From positions 1 to 25,525 of the forward strand of contig JAJFHR010000154.1 of the NCBI GenBank assembly GCA_021775515.1: a stretch of DNA of 25,525 nt, in the 5' to 3' direction. The position numbers and the translations under genes are program-made. The number at the start of each line of letters is the position of its first letter. The first letter of the stretch is position 1. Below the pieces are notes generated by a model. That model ran no database searches. It had not been told where the DNA came from and worked only from the letters and a program-made list of their open reading frames with translations. This document shows, one piece after another, positions 14,878-22,403 of this stretch. The stretch comes from Hyphomicrobiales bacterium (GTDB lineage Bacteria; Pseudomonadota; Alphaproteobacteria; Rhizobiales; JAJFHR01).

Positions 14878-15489
14878 TTAGGCTGCCAGACCCTCGGCCT
14901 TGAGGGCTTCTTGAACTTTTTCGCGGGCAGCGACCCGTTCGACAAATGCTGCAACATTAGACCATTTATCCAGTGCAATGCCGGTAAAATTTGCCCAATT
15001 GGCGACGACAAACAGGTAGGCGTCCGCTACGGAAAAGCGATCGCCCAGAAGGTGATTGCGACCATCGGATAGCAGAGTTTCGATATGATCCAATTTGCTT
15101 GCGACATTTGCTCTTGCAGCCTCTTTATCCTGATCAGAAGAGGTTGAGGAGAATAATGGGCCAAATGCTTTATGCAGCTCGGAAGCGACGTAGTTAAGGT
15201 GTTCGTGAAGGCGCGTGCGTTCGATGGCTCCCGGCTCGGGGGCGAGGCCTGAATTAGGGTGTCGGTCGGCGATAAATTGGAGAATGGCGGCCCCTTCAGT
15301 TAATATCGTGCCATCTTTAAGTTTAAGTGCGGGGACGTAACCCTTGGCATTAATGTCGGTAAAGGTTTGATTGGTCTCAGTTTTATTATTATCAGTATCG
15401 ACCTTTTCAATCTCGAAATCTGCGCCGACCTCACGCAGGGCAATGTGTGAAGCAAGAGAACAAGCGCCGGGTTTATAATAAAGTTTCAT
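14878..15489 (-). CDS. glutathione S-transferase, beta-class-like
   Basis: This is 203 residues from the ATG at 15489, which has GGAG about nine bases upstream; a longer in-frame extension to 15567 lies before the family start. The N-terminal thioredoxin-like domain begins MKLYYKPGACSLASHIALRE, with the Cys10-containing motif typical of bacterial beta-class GSTs. GYVPALKLKDGTILTEGAAI provides the cis-Pro and the glutathione-binding Glu-Gly/Ala segment. The helical C-terminal domain contains LLGDRFSVADAYLFVVANW, the N-capping box region. It conjugates or reduces electrophiles with glutathione in the cytoplasm. It heads a likely operon with the NTF2-like and tautomerase genes and is divergent from an HxlR regulator. 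Confidence 0.93.
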   Translation of the reverse strand: MKLYYKPGACSLASHIALREVGADFEIEKVDTDNNKTETNQTFTDINAKGYVPALKLKDGTILTEGAAILQFIADRHPNSGLAPEPGAIERTRLHEHLNYVASELHKAFGPLFSSTSSDQDKEAARANVASKLDHIETLLSDGRNHLLGDRFSVADAYLFVVANWANFTGIALDKWSNVAAFVERVAAREKVQEALKAEGLAA

Positions 15490-15609
15490 GTCTAAATCTC
15501 CATATTGATCAGTGTTTGCGAGGCAGGCTGGCTTGGCTGAAGGGTGGTTTGGTTGTGTCACCGCCATCGATCCAGTGCCCCTGTTGATATGAAAAATGAC
15601 ATAAGAGAT

Positions 15610-15685
15610 AAGCTTACTATTGTAAACCTAATTACTTTTTGTTATTAGATTATTAGGTTTCCGTATGGTAACTAAAGGTAAGCTT
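15610..15685. promoter_or_regulatory. nested inverted repeats in the GST/HxlR divergent promoter
   Basis: Three perfect inverted repeats lie in one AT-rich stretch. AAACCTAAT (15624-15632) pairs with ATTAGGTTT (15652-15660). AAGCTTAC (15610-15617) pairs with GTAAGCTT (15678-15685). TTAC (15614-15617) and GTAA (15622-15625) flank a four-base spacer. HxlR-family dimers bind such dyads between their own gene and a divergent target, so this is a good candidate operator. The exact site is not determined. Confidence 0.55.
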
Positions 15686-15722
15686 GCTTCGATCCATCTT
15701 TAGGCAACAGAAAGATTTTTCA

Positions 15723-16070
15723 ATGGTTCTGTCCATTAGAAAGAACAAAAGCCCAGAGGTCCCTAACAGTTGCCCGCTGTCAGAATGCATGACTGTTCTG
15801 GGTGGCGTCTGGACGCCGAATGTAATCTGGTGTCTGAGTGGTGGACCGCGGCGTTTCAGTGAATTACAGATTGATATTCCGCAGGTCTCGGCCAAAGTTT
15901 TGACTACGCGGCTGCGTGAGCTTGAAAAAAAAGGTGTTGTAGACCGCAATGTAAAGCCCACCTCACCGCCGTCGGTGGAATATTCTCTCACCGAGTTGGG
16001 CAATGACCTTATCCCGGCAATTGATGCAATTGTCAGGGTCGGCCATAAGCTCAAGGAAAATGCCGGTTAG
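15723..16070 (+). CDS. HxlR-family transcriptional regulator
   Basis: This is 115 residues from the ATG at 15723; a TTG at 15684 with AAAGG upstream would give 128. CPLSECMTVLGGVWTPNVIWCL and GGPRRFSELQIDIPQVSAKVLTTRLRELEKKGVVDR form the winged helix-turn-helix of the HxlR (MarR-like) family, with the conserved N-terminal Cys in NSCPLSEC that often senses electrophiles or quinones. VEYSLTELGNDLIPAIDAI is the wing and dimer helix. It is divergent from the GST/NTF2/tautomerase operon, so it probably represses it and responds to the same toxic compound. The shared promoter holds nested inverted repeats. Confidence 0.92.
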   Translation: MVLSIRKNKSPEVPNSCPLSECMTVLGGVWTPNVIWCLSGGPRRFSELQIDIPQVSAKVLTTRLRELEKKGVVDRNVKPTSPPSVEYSLTELGNDLIPAIDAIVRVGHKLKENAG

Positions 16071-16109
16071 GGCACATGGGGCGGGCTAATGCCTGTTAGT
16101 CAAAAGGTC

Positions 16110-16769
16110 TTAAAAGTTGTAGCCGTTGTGCATCAGCAAAAAAATCAAGGGAACGGGAGCAGCAGCTATCATGACCGAAAGTAGATAAGCCGGCAGGTGA
16201 TATATTCCGCTCATTCCTGCTGAAAAGGCAATGCCGCCGGCACCGCCTAAAATCGAATTTCCCGGCAAATTAAGTAGAACAACAAGAGCGGGGTAGCGGA
16301 AGCGTAATAACACCGGAACCAGGTGGTGTGGAGCGTTGGTGGTGAGGAGATCCAGGCGGGCATCGGCGTCAAGTTGAGCCGTTTTCAAAACCAGATCGTG
16401 AGCCCTGGTGAACCCTACATTGGCAAATATTTTTGCCAATGCGTAAGCGGGTACAAACCGGCCGGCACAATAGGCGATAATAAGTGCCAGCACCATGCAG
16501 GCGTAAACCAGCGGGGCTAAACTGGCGCCAAAAACCAGGAGAAGTCCAAAGCCGATCTCGGCACCCGGCACAAAGGGAGTAGCTGAAGTAAGGACAAAAA
16601 GTCCTGCCGCTGTCATGATCATGCCAAAGACCATTGGCTCTGTTTGCGGCCGTGCGTCGGCAACGCCAAAATCAGTGAGCCAGTGCCCAGCATACCAGCC
16701 GCCGGCAAGTAATATTATATAAAGCGCAATTAGAACCAGCCATTGCTTGTGCTTTAACAGCCATTGCAT
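16110..16769 (-). CDS. VTT/DedA-like integral membrane protein
   Basis: This is 219 residues, mostly hydrophobic, with about five or six membrane segments, the first near residues 10-29. The segment LLNLPGNSILGGAGGIAFSAG corresponds to the PGN/GG re-entrant motif of the SNARE-associated (VTT, DedA/TVP38) family. VLTSATPFVPGAEIGFGLLLVFG corresponds to the first re-entrant element. Members flip lipids such as undecaprenyl phosphate or phosphatidylethanolamine across the inner membrane. The spacing differs from classical DedA, so the subgroup is uncertain. The ribosome-binding site is weak. It ends 39 bases from the convergent HxlR gene. Confidence 0.75.
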   Translation of the reverse strand: MQWLLKHKQWLVLIALYIILLAGGWYAGHWLTDFGVADARPQTEPMVFGMIMTAAGLFVLTSATPFVPGAEIGFGLLLVFGASLAPLVYACMVLALIIAYCAGRFVPAYALAKIFANVGFTRAHDLVLKTAQLDADARLDLLTTNAPHHLVPVLLRFRYPALVVLLNLPGNSILGGAGGIAFSAGMSGIYHLPAYLLSVMIAAAPVPLIFLLMHNGYNF

Positions 16770-16976
16770 TTTACAAACCGATCAGATTGTGTGGCTTATG
16801 CCGGAAATTTTACAAATTGGCTCTAATAAAGCTCAATGAGGTCCGGCAACTTGTTAGATAATAGCCAAACTATAGCGGTTACGCCTAGTGGCGCAAGAAG
16901 CCTTGCTCCCGGCTTTGGTGTAAGTTCGTTCACAATCAGTTGTATGCAAGCGACCGGCGGTTCTGGTTTTTGTCAC

Positions 16977-17663
16977 TCAGGCATCTCGTTTCACCACTGT
17001 GGGGTAGGCCAGATTAAAGGCCTTTACCTCAACAATTTCAGCATTGAGCGGTCCCAGCCAGCGGTAGTTTAGCGGGTGAAACAGCCACAGGTTCGCTTTG
17101 GTTCTTACTGCGATCGTGCCGTCAACTTTGTCGAGTTCAACAATTTCCGCGCCAGCGTCCAGTTCTGCTGCCCATTTTAGGCTCTGTGGGTTCCATACCC
17201 AGACTTTGGATAATGACCGGGCAACAATAAAATCTCTTTCTGCAAGACCTACCTTAAACCGGTTATCGCTTGGTGGGGTGACAATGCCGGCATTGATGAC
17301 ACCTGGGGTCGGTGATCCCGGTCCGGGAAAGCCCGGCGGCGGCGGCCACGGCCACGGCCATACCCATGGTACCGGTCCTGGAGGTTTCCAGCGGCCGGGA
17401 TTTCCGGCCAACCCGATCAGAATTTCAAGCTCCTTTCCAAGGTCTTGCAGCTTGCGTTCAGCTACTTCCTGCTTGGCCTTGTCGAGATCGTCTTTTGCTG
17501 CCTCAAGTTTGTCCCTTAATTGTTGCTCGTCATCGGTGTTGGGATCAAAATCTAGTTTGTCGAGAATGTTTTCGATGATCTCTATTTTTTTGCCGATGTC
17601 GGCTTCTTGAGCCTGGAGTTCCTGAACATAGGGATGGAATGGATCTTTGCTGTCTTCAGCCAT
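16977..17663 (-). CDS. orphan protein: coiled coil, Pro/Trp linker and two C-terminal repeats
   Basis: This is 228 residues from the ATG at 17663 (GGAG about eight bases upstream); an in-frame extension to 17741 is rejected. I recognise no family. Residues 12-85 are a charged coiled coil rich in Glu, Lys, Asp and Leu. Residues 92-120 are an extreme linker of Pro, Trp and Gly (PPGPVPWVWPWPWPPPPGF). The C-terminal 140-215 contains two similar units: FIVARSLSKVWVWNPQSLKW followed by AELDAGAEIVEL, and IAVRTKANLWLFHPLNYRW followed by GPLNAEIVEV, resembling beta-propeller-type blades. There is no signal peptide. It is divergent from the YbjN-like gene. Only two blades means it must oligomerise or is not a propeller. 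Confidence 0.7.
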   Translation of the reverse strand: MAEDSKDPFHPYVQELQAQEADIGKKIEIIENILDKLDFDPNTDDEQQLRDKLEAAKDDLDKAKQEVAERKLQDLGKELEILIGLAGNPGRWKPPGPVPWVWPWPWPPPPGFPGPGSPTPGVINAGIVTPPSDNRFKVGLAERDFIVARSLSKVWVWNPQSLKWAAELDAGAEIVELDKVDGTIAVRTKANLWLFHPLNYRWLGPLNAEIVEVKAFNLAYPTVVKRDA

Positions 17664-17783
17664 GACATATTCTCCTGTTGTGTCGGGTATTCTCCTACTT
17701 AGTAGAGGAAAAATTATAAGATATACATCTGTTATGTTCAAGTTGCGCCGGGGGTTGGTTGATCAACATGGCGAGTTATGGGT

Positions 17784-17822
17784 GCTGGCAGGAAGTCGCC
17801 AGCGTTGCGGAACGCTGGCGAC
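17784..17822 (+). promoter_or_regulatory. strong leader hairpin with competing pairing upstream of the YbjN-like gene
   Basis: GTCGCCAGCGTT (17795-17806), loop GCGG, AACGCTGGCGAC (17811-17822) form a perfect 12-bp stem, about 70 bases before the ATG at 17891. An upstream GCTGGC (17784-17789) can pair instead with GCCAGC (17798-17803), the same bases used in the main stem, as an alternative 6-bp helix. No T-run follows, so it is not a simple terminator. It may be a 5' UTR stability element or switch. Confidence 0.6.
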
Positions 17823-17890
17823 AAAATGCCGGAGATTTGATTTCCATGTGCGCAGCACAGCCAGGTAAAATCGGAAAAATGGAGAGAACT

Positions 17891-18547
17891 ATGAATTTTA
17901 CACCCCAAACTAAATCCATCCTGTTTGCGGTCATGTTGATGTTCGGAACATATGCTTTTTCCGCTTATGAAGGCTCGATTGCGGCTAGGCCGGTGGTAGA
18001 AGCTCAGTTGCAACCAGTTGATCCCGGCAGCAAGAAGGAAGTACCGGAGCAACCGGAAACCAGCAAGAAGCCTGCCGTCGAGCGTGAGGGGTCTATGTCC
18101 CTGGAGCGCATGGTGGTTATTATAAAAAAACTAGATAAAGAGGCCAAAAACCCGCGCCCGTTTATCTGGCAATTCAAAATAGCAGCCGTGCCGGTAACAC
18201 TGGTGACTAATAAGACCCACAATCGCATGCGGTTATTGGTGGCCGTGCGCAAAGCCGACACTTTGAGTGCAGAAGATCTTATGCGGATTTCTCAAGCTAA
18301 TTTTGATTCGGCTCTCGATGCCCGATACGCTGTTGGCCGCAAGATATTATGGGCAACCTATATTCATCCCATGAGCACTCTATACGACCGCCAGTTTATT
18401 GCTGCCATCGGGCAGACGGTCAATCTGGCGAAAACTTTCGGCACCACGTATTCCTCCGGCATGCTGGCCTATCAGGGAGGTGACAGCCGTGCCATCTTGC
18501 GCCGCAAGCTGATCGACAAGCTCTTGAAAAAAGGAACTGAAATTTAA
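17891..18547 (+). CDS. secreted YbjN/T3S-chaperone-like domain protein
   Basis: This is 218 residues from the ATG at 17891, preceded by GGAGAGAACT; in-frame codons extend upstream to 17759 but lack a good site. The N-terminus is a signal peptide or anchor (SILFAVMLMFGTYAFSA), then a Pro/Lys/Glu-rich segment (about 40-70). The rest resembles the YbjN/CesT-like alpha/beta fold, with PFIWQFKIAAVPVTLVTNK, NFDSALDARYAVGRKILWA and QTVNLAKTFGTTYSSG. Similar proteins occur in many bacteria without known function; the fold is typical of small chaperones. It is likely periplasmic. It is divergent from the coiled-coil orphan, with a shared region of about 227 bases that includes the structured leader. 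Confidence 0.8.
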   Translation: MNFTPQTKSILFAVMLMFGTYAFSAYEGSIAARPVVEAQLQPVDPGSKKEVPEQPETSKKPAVEREGSMSLERMVVIIKKLDKEAKNPRPFIWQFKIAAVPVTLVTNKTHNRMRLLVAVRKADTLSAEDLMRISQANFDSALDARYAVGRKILWATYIHPMSTLYDRQFIAAIGQTVNLAKTFGTTYSSGMLAYQGGDSRAILRRKLIDKLLKKGTEI

Positions 18548-18629
18548 TCTTCTGCGGCACGTAGCGGCGTTGTAGATTTTTACCTTTTTGACGAGCGCGC
18601 AGGTGTTTTACCGCTTATATCGTTAAATC

Positions 18630-19247
18630 TCATACATCAGCGCTATAGGGCGGGGCCGGGTCGTATTCCATCGCCTTCTGGGTGGCGCGAGCCAGCTTAA
18701 TTGAGTGCATTTGACCGGTCAGCCATAGGCCCATGTCTATGCCGGCCGAGACACCGGCTGAGGTGACGATGTTGCCATCACGCACATAACGTACGTTCCT
18801 GAGAACGTTGCCCTTGAGGCCGAGTGTTCCAAATTCGTCGATTGCCGCCCAATGGGTTGTGAGATTTTTGTTTTCCGTCAATCCTGCCGCAGCCAGAATG
18901 AAGGAACCCGTGCACACGCTTGTCACCCAGGTGGCGGCAGCAGCAGTGTTTGCCACCCAAGATAACACTTCCGGGTTGCGTATTTCCCGGCGTGTACCAT
19001 TACCGCCCGGGATGCACAGGACATCAAGGCCGGGTGCATCGGCAATGGCACAATTTATTCCAACACGCATTCCTTTTGCTCCGGTGATATCGCTGCCGGA
19101 TTGTGACATCAATACGACCTTATTGCGGTTGGTATGGCCTAATTTTTTTGCCGCCTCGCTGAGCATGGAAAATACTTCGAAGGGGCCGACAAAATCGAGC
19201 TCTTCAGCATCGTCAAACAGAAAAAAGCCGATAGTTTTGGTTGTCAT
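18630..19247 (-). CDS. DJ-1/PfpI family protein, isonitrile hydratase-like
   Basis: This is a 205-residue DJ-1/PfpI-fold protein. TIGFFLFDDAEELDFVGPFEVFSML is the N-terminal strand and helix with the conserved acidic residue. WVTSVCTGSFILAAAGL places the nucleophile Cys112 at the elbow, and NLTTHWAAIDEFG supplies the Thr-Thr-His-Trp segment seen in isonitrile hydratase (InhA). These features suggest a hydrolase or hydratase for small molecules; the substrate is unknown. A perfect AAGGAGG ribosome-binding site lies inside the end of the GlxA-type regulator gene, and the two ORFs overlap by ATGA. The neighbour therefore probably controls it and they are made together. Confidence 0.88.
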   Translation of the reverse strand: MTTKTIGFFLFDDAEELDFVGPFEVFSMLSEAAKKLGHTNRNKVVLMSQSGSDITGAKGMRVGINCAIADAPGLDVLCIPGGNGTRREIRNPEVLSWVANTAAAATWVTSVCTGSFILAAAGLTENKNLTTHWAAIDEFGTLGLKGNVLRNVRYVRDGNIVTSAGVSAGIDMGLWLTGQMHSIKLARATQKAMEYDPAPPYSADV

Positions 19248-20299
19248 TTAAAATCCTCCTTATTGGGATTGCCGGATTGGGCAGGTCTGAGGGATGTGAA
19301 AAATCGTTTGCGATAATCTGACGGTGTGAGGTGTAATTGACGGTCGAACGATCTGCGCAGAATTTCGGCTGAGCGAAAACCGCAGTCACGGGCTATCTGA
19401 TCAAGTGAGCAATGGCTGGTTTCCAGCAGGCGGCGAGCATGATCAAGGCGGGAATGTTCAACAAATTTAGCCGGGGTTACGCCTGTTTCTTCAACAAAAC
19501 AACGGGCAAAATGCCGCTCGCTCATCGCACATTTTGCCGCCAGTGCCGGTATGCTTAGATCTTCCGCGGGGTTTTGCTCAACCCACTCAAATAAAGTGGT
19601 GAGCCGGCCTTGCGCTGGTTGTTGAAACTTAAGTTGGGCAGAAAACTGCGCCTGACCGCCCGGGCGCATCATGTAGACCACCAGCCGGCGGGCAATCGTC
19701 AGGGCTGTATTCCTTCCTAAATCCTCTTCGATCAAGGCAAGGCTCAAGTCGATGCCTGCGGTAACCCCTGCTGAAGTCCAATATTTGCCGTCGCGAACAT
19801 AAATGGCATCACCGTCGACATTTATGCCGGGATAGGTTTTGGCGAGCAGGTCGACACTTTCCCAATGGGTAGTGGCGCGCCTGTTGTTGAGCAAACCGGC
19901 CTGGGCCAGAATAAATGCGCCGGTACAAATCGACACGGTTCTTCTTGCTTGTTGCGAGGCCCGCAAAACAAAATCAATTAACCGGTTGTCCCTGACAGCT
20001 GCATGGGTCCCATCGCCGCCACTGATGATGAGTGTATCGAGGTCTTCTAATTCGCTGGCGCCAATCTCGAGATAAGATTTATCCGCGCACAGACAAACCG
20101 GGCCACTTGATTTAACCGGCCCTGATTGTTCTGCCAGCAAAGTTAAGGGGTAGGCCGGGACCTGTTTTGAACCTTGGGCGGTATTGAGGGGGATTTGGGC
20201 TTTTCCCAAAGCCTCCATGGGCCCGGTGACATCAAGAACCTGGCAGCCGGGAAAGGCTACAACAAATACGTTTCGGGGTTTGGCGGCAATCTTTTCCAT
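19244..20299 (-). CDS. GlxA-type transcriptional regulator (DJ-1 domain plus AraC HTH)
   Basis: This is a 351-residue protein. Residues 10-190 form a DJ-1/PfpI-like domain: VFVVAFPGCQVLDVTGPMEAL, LIISGGDGTHA, and VSICTGAFILAQAGL with Cys125. ATTHWESVDLL follows, as in its partner gene. Residues 225-335 are the AraC double helix-turn-helix, with LSIPALAAKCAMSERHFARCF and CSLDQIARDCGFRSAEILRRSF then LTPSDYRKRF. The DJ-1 domain probably senses a small ligand as in GlxA-like activators. It overlaps the DJ-1 hydratase gene by four bases and is divergent from the SDR gene, so both are candidate targets. The start ATG at 20299 is supported by the family start. Confidence 0.92.
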   Translation of the reverse strand: MEKIAAKPRNVFVVAFPGCQVLDVTGPMEALGKAQIPLNTAQGSKQVPAYPLTLLAEQSGPVKSSGPVCLCADKSYLEIGASELEDLDTLIISGGDGTHAAVRDNRLIDFVLRASQQARRTVSICTGAFILAQAGLLNNRRATTHWESVDLLAKTYPGINVDGDAIYVRDGKYWTSAGVTAGIDLSLALIEEDLGRNTALTIARRLVVYMMRPGGQAQFSAQLKFQQPAQGRLTTLFEWVEQNPAEDLSIPALAAKCAMSERHFARCFVEETGVTPAKFVEHSRLDHARRLLETSHCSLDQIARDCGFRSAEILRRSFDRQLHLTPSDYRKRFFTSLRPAQSGNPNKEDFK

Positions 20300-20420
20300 G
20301 GCCGCACTATAGACCGGAAATTTGATGTCCTAAATGACAAGTATCCCACTTTTTCGGCCAAAGGGCATTTGAAGTGCGGAGTTTTATGTATGAGATTAAT
20401 AAACCCTAAAATTTTTCACT

Positions 20421-20438
20421 GGAGAAAACATTTGCTCC
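20421..20438. promoter_or_regulatory. imperfect dyad upstream of the SDR gene
   Basis: GGAGAAAACATTTGCTCC has two halves that pair at seven of eight positions, with one A-G mismatch. It lies about 110-125 bases upstream of the SDR start and 120 bases upstream of the AraC-family gene on the other strand. AraC sites are usually direct repeats, so this is only a weak operator candidate. Confidence 0.3.
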
Positions 20439-20545
20439 GATAAAATGGGGCATTGGATTTCGAATGGTGCTTAATCCAATGTTCATTACCGGGGATTTTC
20501 GCGTTAGGGTGTGTGATGACGGCAAACCATCAGGGGCCAAATTCT

Positions 20546-21310
20546 ATGATTGATCTGAATAACAAAACCGTACTGGTAACCGGTGCATCTCGAGGAATTG
20601 GTGCTGTGATTGCGCGTACCATTGCCAAGGCCGGGGGCGATGTGATCCTGCATTACGGAACCAGCGCCGATCGAACTCAAAATCTGGCAGAGGAAATCGG
20701 CGCGGAAAAGTCTTTTTGTGTTCAGGCCGATTTTACCCAGCCTCATGCCGGATCAAAACTTTGGCGCGACGCGTTGGCATGGCGTGGCCGTATTGATGTT
20801 GTGGTCAATAACGCCGGGGTCTATTTGCCTCACCCGGTGGATACGGATGATGATACCTGGCATCAGACCTGGGCGACCACTTTGCAGGTCAACCTGATTG
20901 CCGCTGCCGATATTTCACGTTGTGCCGTTAGACATTGGCAAGGTTGTGGTGGAGGTATTTTGATTAATATTGCCAGCCGGGCAGCGCATCGTGGCGAGGT
21001 GGCGGAATATTGGGCCTATGCAGCTTCAAAAGGCGGCCTGATTTCGATGAGCAAAACCATCGCGCGGCATTGGGGGCAGGCAGGGGTTTTGGCCTATTGC
21101 ATTGCCCCTGGATTTGTTAATACAGAAATGGCCAGCGAAGCGTTTGAAGCCGATCCTTCCTTAAAGCAGAAAATTGTCGGAGAGATACCGCTGGGTGAAA
21201 TCGCTCCACCGGAAGATGTGGCAAATTGCGTTGCATTTCTTGCCAGCGGCCTGGCAAAACACGCTACCGGCACGACAATAGATGTTAACGGAGCCTCTTA
21301 CGTGCGGTAA
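20546..21310 (+). CDS. short-chain dehydrogenase/reductase (SDR)
   Basis: This is 254 residues from the ATG at 20546; an ATG at 20516 (AGGG upstream) and a TTG at 20453 are alternatives. KTVLVTGASRGIG is the cofactor-binding glycine motif near the N-terminus, VVNNAGVYLP is the NNAG segment, and YAASKGG carries the catalytic Tyr-x3-Lys. The catalytic Ser lies in INIASRAAHRGEV. IAPGFVNTEMA and PPEDVANCVAFLAS close the fold, so it is a classical SDR, probably NADP(H)-dependent given the Arg after the glycine motif. The substrate is unknown. It is divergent from the GlxA-type regulator, which may control it. Confidence 0.92.
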   Translation: MIDLNNKTVLVTGASRGIGAVIARTIAKAGGDVILHYGTSADRTQNLAEEIGAEKSFCVQADFTQPHAGSKLWRDALAWRGRIDVVVNNAGVYLPHPVDTDDDTWHQTWATTLQVNLIAAADISRCAVRHWQGCGGGILINIASRAAHRGEVAEYWAYAASKGGLISMSKTIARHWGQAGVLAYCIAPGFVNTEMASEAFEADPSLKQKIVGEIPLGEIAPPEDVANCVAFLASGLAKHATGTTIDVNGASYVR

Positions 21311-21427
21311 AATTCATCGTAAAGGCAGCTTTATACACAAGCCGCTTTATGAACGGGATACTTGCAGCAGGTCAAAAAACATTTGGAAATGGCGGTATCA
21401 GAGCAGGGTCTGTTGAGACAAATGCGA

Positions 21428-22264
21428 TCAACCACACCGGTTTTCTTCAACCGCACCCGTGGCAAGGAAAGGTGCATATTCACGTGGTAATATTGCGCCG
21501 AACCAGCCGAAATCCGATGGGGTGATATATCCCTGTTGGGAAAGTTCTGCCAGTCCGCCGGTAATCCTGTGATCTACCTTGGTGTCTATTCTCGGGTAAG
21601 CGTTGCGCCAGTCTTCAGGTGTTTTACCCGCGGCGTCAGACCGGGATGAAGATTTTTTGCCATATCTTTCCGCCAGAATTTCAAGACGGGCCTCTTCCAG
21701 TGCTATCATGTTTTGGCGAATGCTCAGATATCCCATGAGTTGTTCAACCAGTCGTTGGCGCTGGTAGTTCTGGCAAAGTCGCTGAGGCGCGGTTTTTATC
21801 GCGCAGGCCAGGTAATCGCTTGCAAGCGTAAATGTTTCATGGGCCTGGTCTGCCAGTACTTGCTGCTTGTAAGTTCCTTGTGGCAAACAATCCCGTGCGA
21901 TGGTTTTCATAACATCAGTTGATTCCATCTCCTGAGGAACCAGAAGGGCTGAAAAATTTATACCATAGTTTTCTTCGGCTTCCTTTCTTTCAATCTTGCT
22001 CATTTTGCCACTCATATTACTCTTGGCCAGAGCCAAACCGGAGAATTCTTGTTCCTTGGCGCCATAGGTGTAGAGCGGGAATTCAATAAACAGGGTGGCT
22101 GAAAATATTGCTGCAAACAGGACGGTTCCTGTGATGATCATGGGAAGGAGAGGGGCATCTTTTTGACGGCTCTCAATTGCAGGTTCCGAATCTGCAGCCT
22201 CACTGGGATCCGCAGTGTTTCCGGATAGTCTTTCGCTGTCATTGACATAACTGCTATCTGACAT
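21428..22264 (-). CDS. hypothetical single-TM protein
   Basis: This is a 278-residue protein of no family I recognise. Residues 1-38 are polar and rich in Ser, Asp and Glu. Residues 39-60 (LLPMIITGTVLFAAIFSATLFI) form one membrane segment, leaving a 215-residue mostly helical domain that is probably periplasmic. Several cysteines are scattered (ARDCLPQ, LACAIK, RLCQNY, and Cys near the end) and could form disulfides. Charged helices such as RLVEQLMGYLSIRQNMIALE suggest a helical bundle. It starts at an ATG with GGAA upstream. It lies downstream of pxpC on the same strand with a 139-base gap and is convergent with the SDR gene, so it need not belong to the pxp operon. Confidence 0.7.
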   Translation of the reverse strand: MSDSSYVNDSERLSGNTADPSEAADSEPAIESRQKDAPLLPMIITGTVLFAAIFSATLFIEFPLYTYGAKEQEFSGLALAKSNMSGKMSKIERKEAEENYGINFSALLVPQEMESTDVMKTIARDCLPQGTYKQQVLADQAHETFTLASDYLACAIKTAPQRLCQNYQRQRLVEQLMGYLSIRQNMIALEEARLEILAERYGKKSSSRSDAAGKTPEDWRNAYPRIDTKVDHRITGGLAELSQQGYITPSDFGWFGAILPREYAPFLATGAVEENRCG

Positions 22265-22403
22265 GTCTATGTTTCCATTTGCGGTTCTTCAACGGTTGCA
22301 TCGCGCTAGTCCTGCGCCATGCATTGCTACCTCAAACTGTTCAGGTAACATGAAAGTGCAGATTTTTCGTTAATGAGGTAAATTTCTGAATTCTTGAATG
22401 GCG

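Noticed and set aside
14796..15011. N-terminal extension of the NTF2-like gene
   Set aside because: It would overlap the GST gene, pass through the hairpin and add no domain. A ribosome-binding site is present just before the Met cluster at 14795-14801.
16770..16976. Possible tRNA or small gene between the VTT-like and coiled-coil genes
   Set aside because: No tRNA arms or T-loop consensus found, and the overlapping plus ORF has no domain or ribosome-binding site.
17098..17610. Plus-strand ORF of 170 codons with Gly/His repeats (GGGHGHGHTHG)
   Set aside because: It is the antisense reading of the Pro/Trp linker gene. The minus frame has a good ribosome-binding site and repeated domains; the plus ORF has neither.
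18808..19251. Plus-strand ORF of 147 codons
   Set aside because: Antisense shadow of the DJ-1 family gene, which has clear motifs and a perfect ribosome-binding site.
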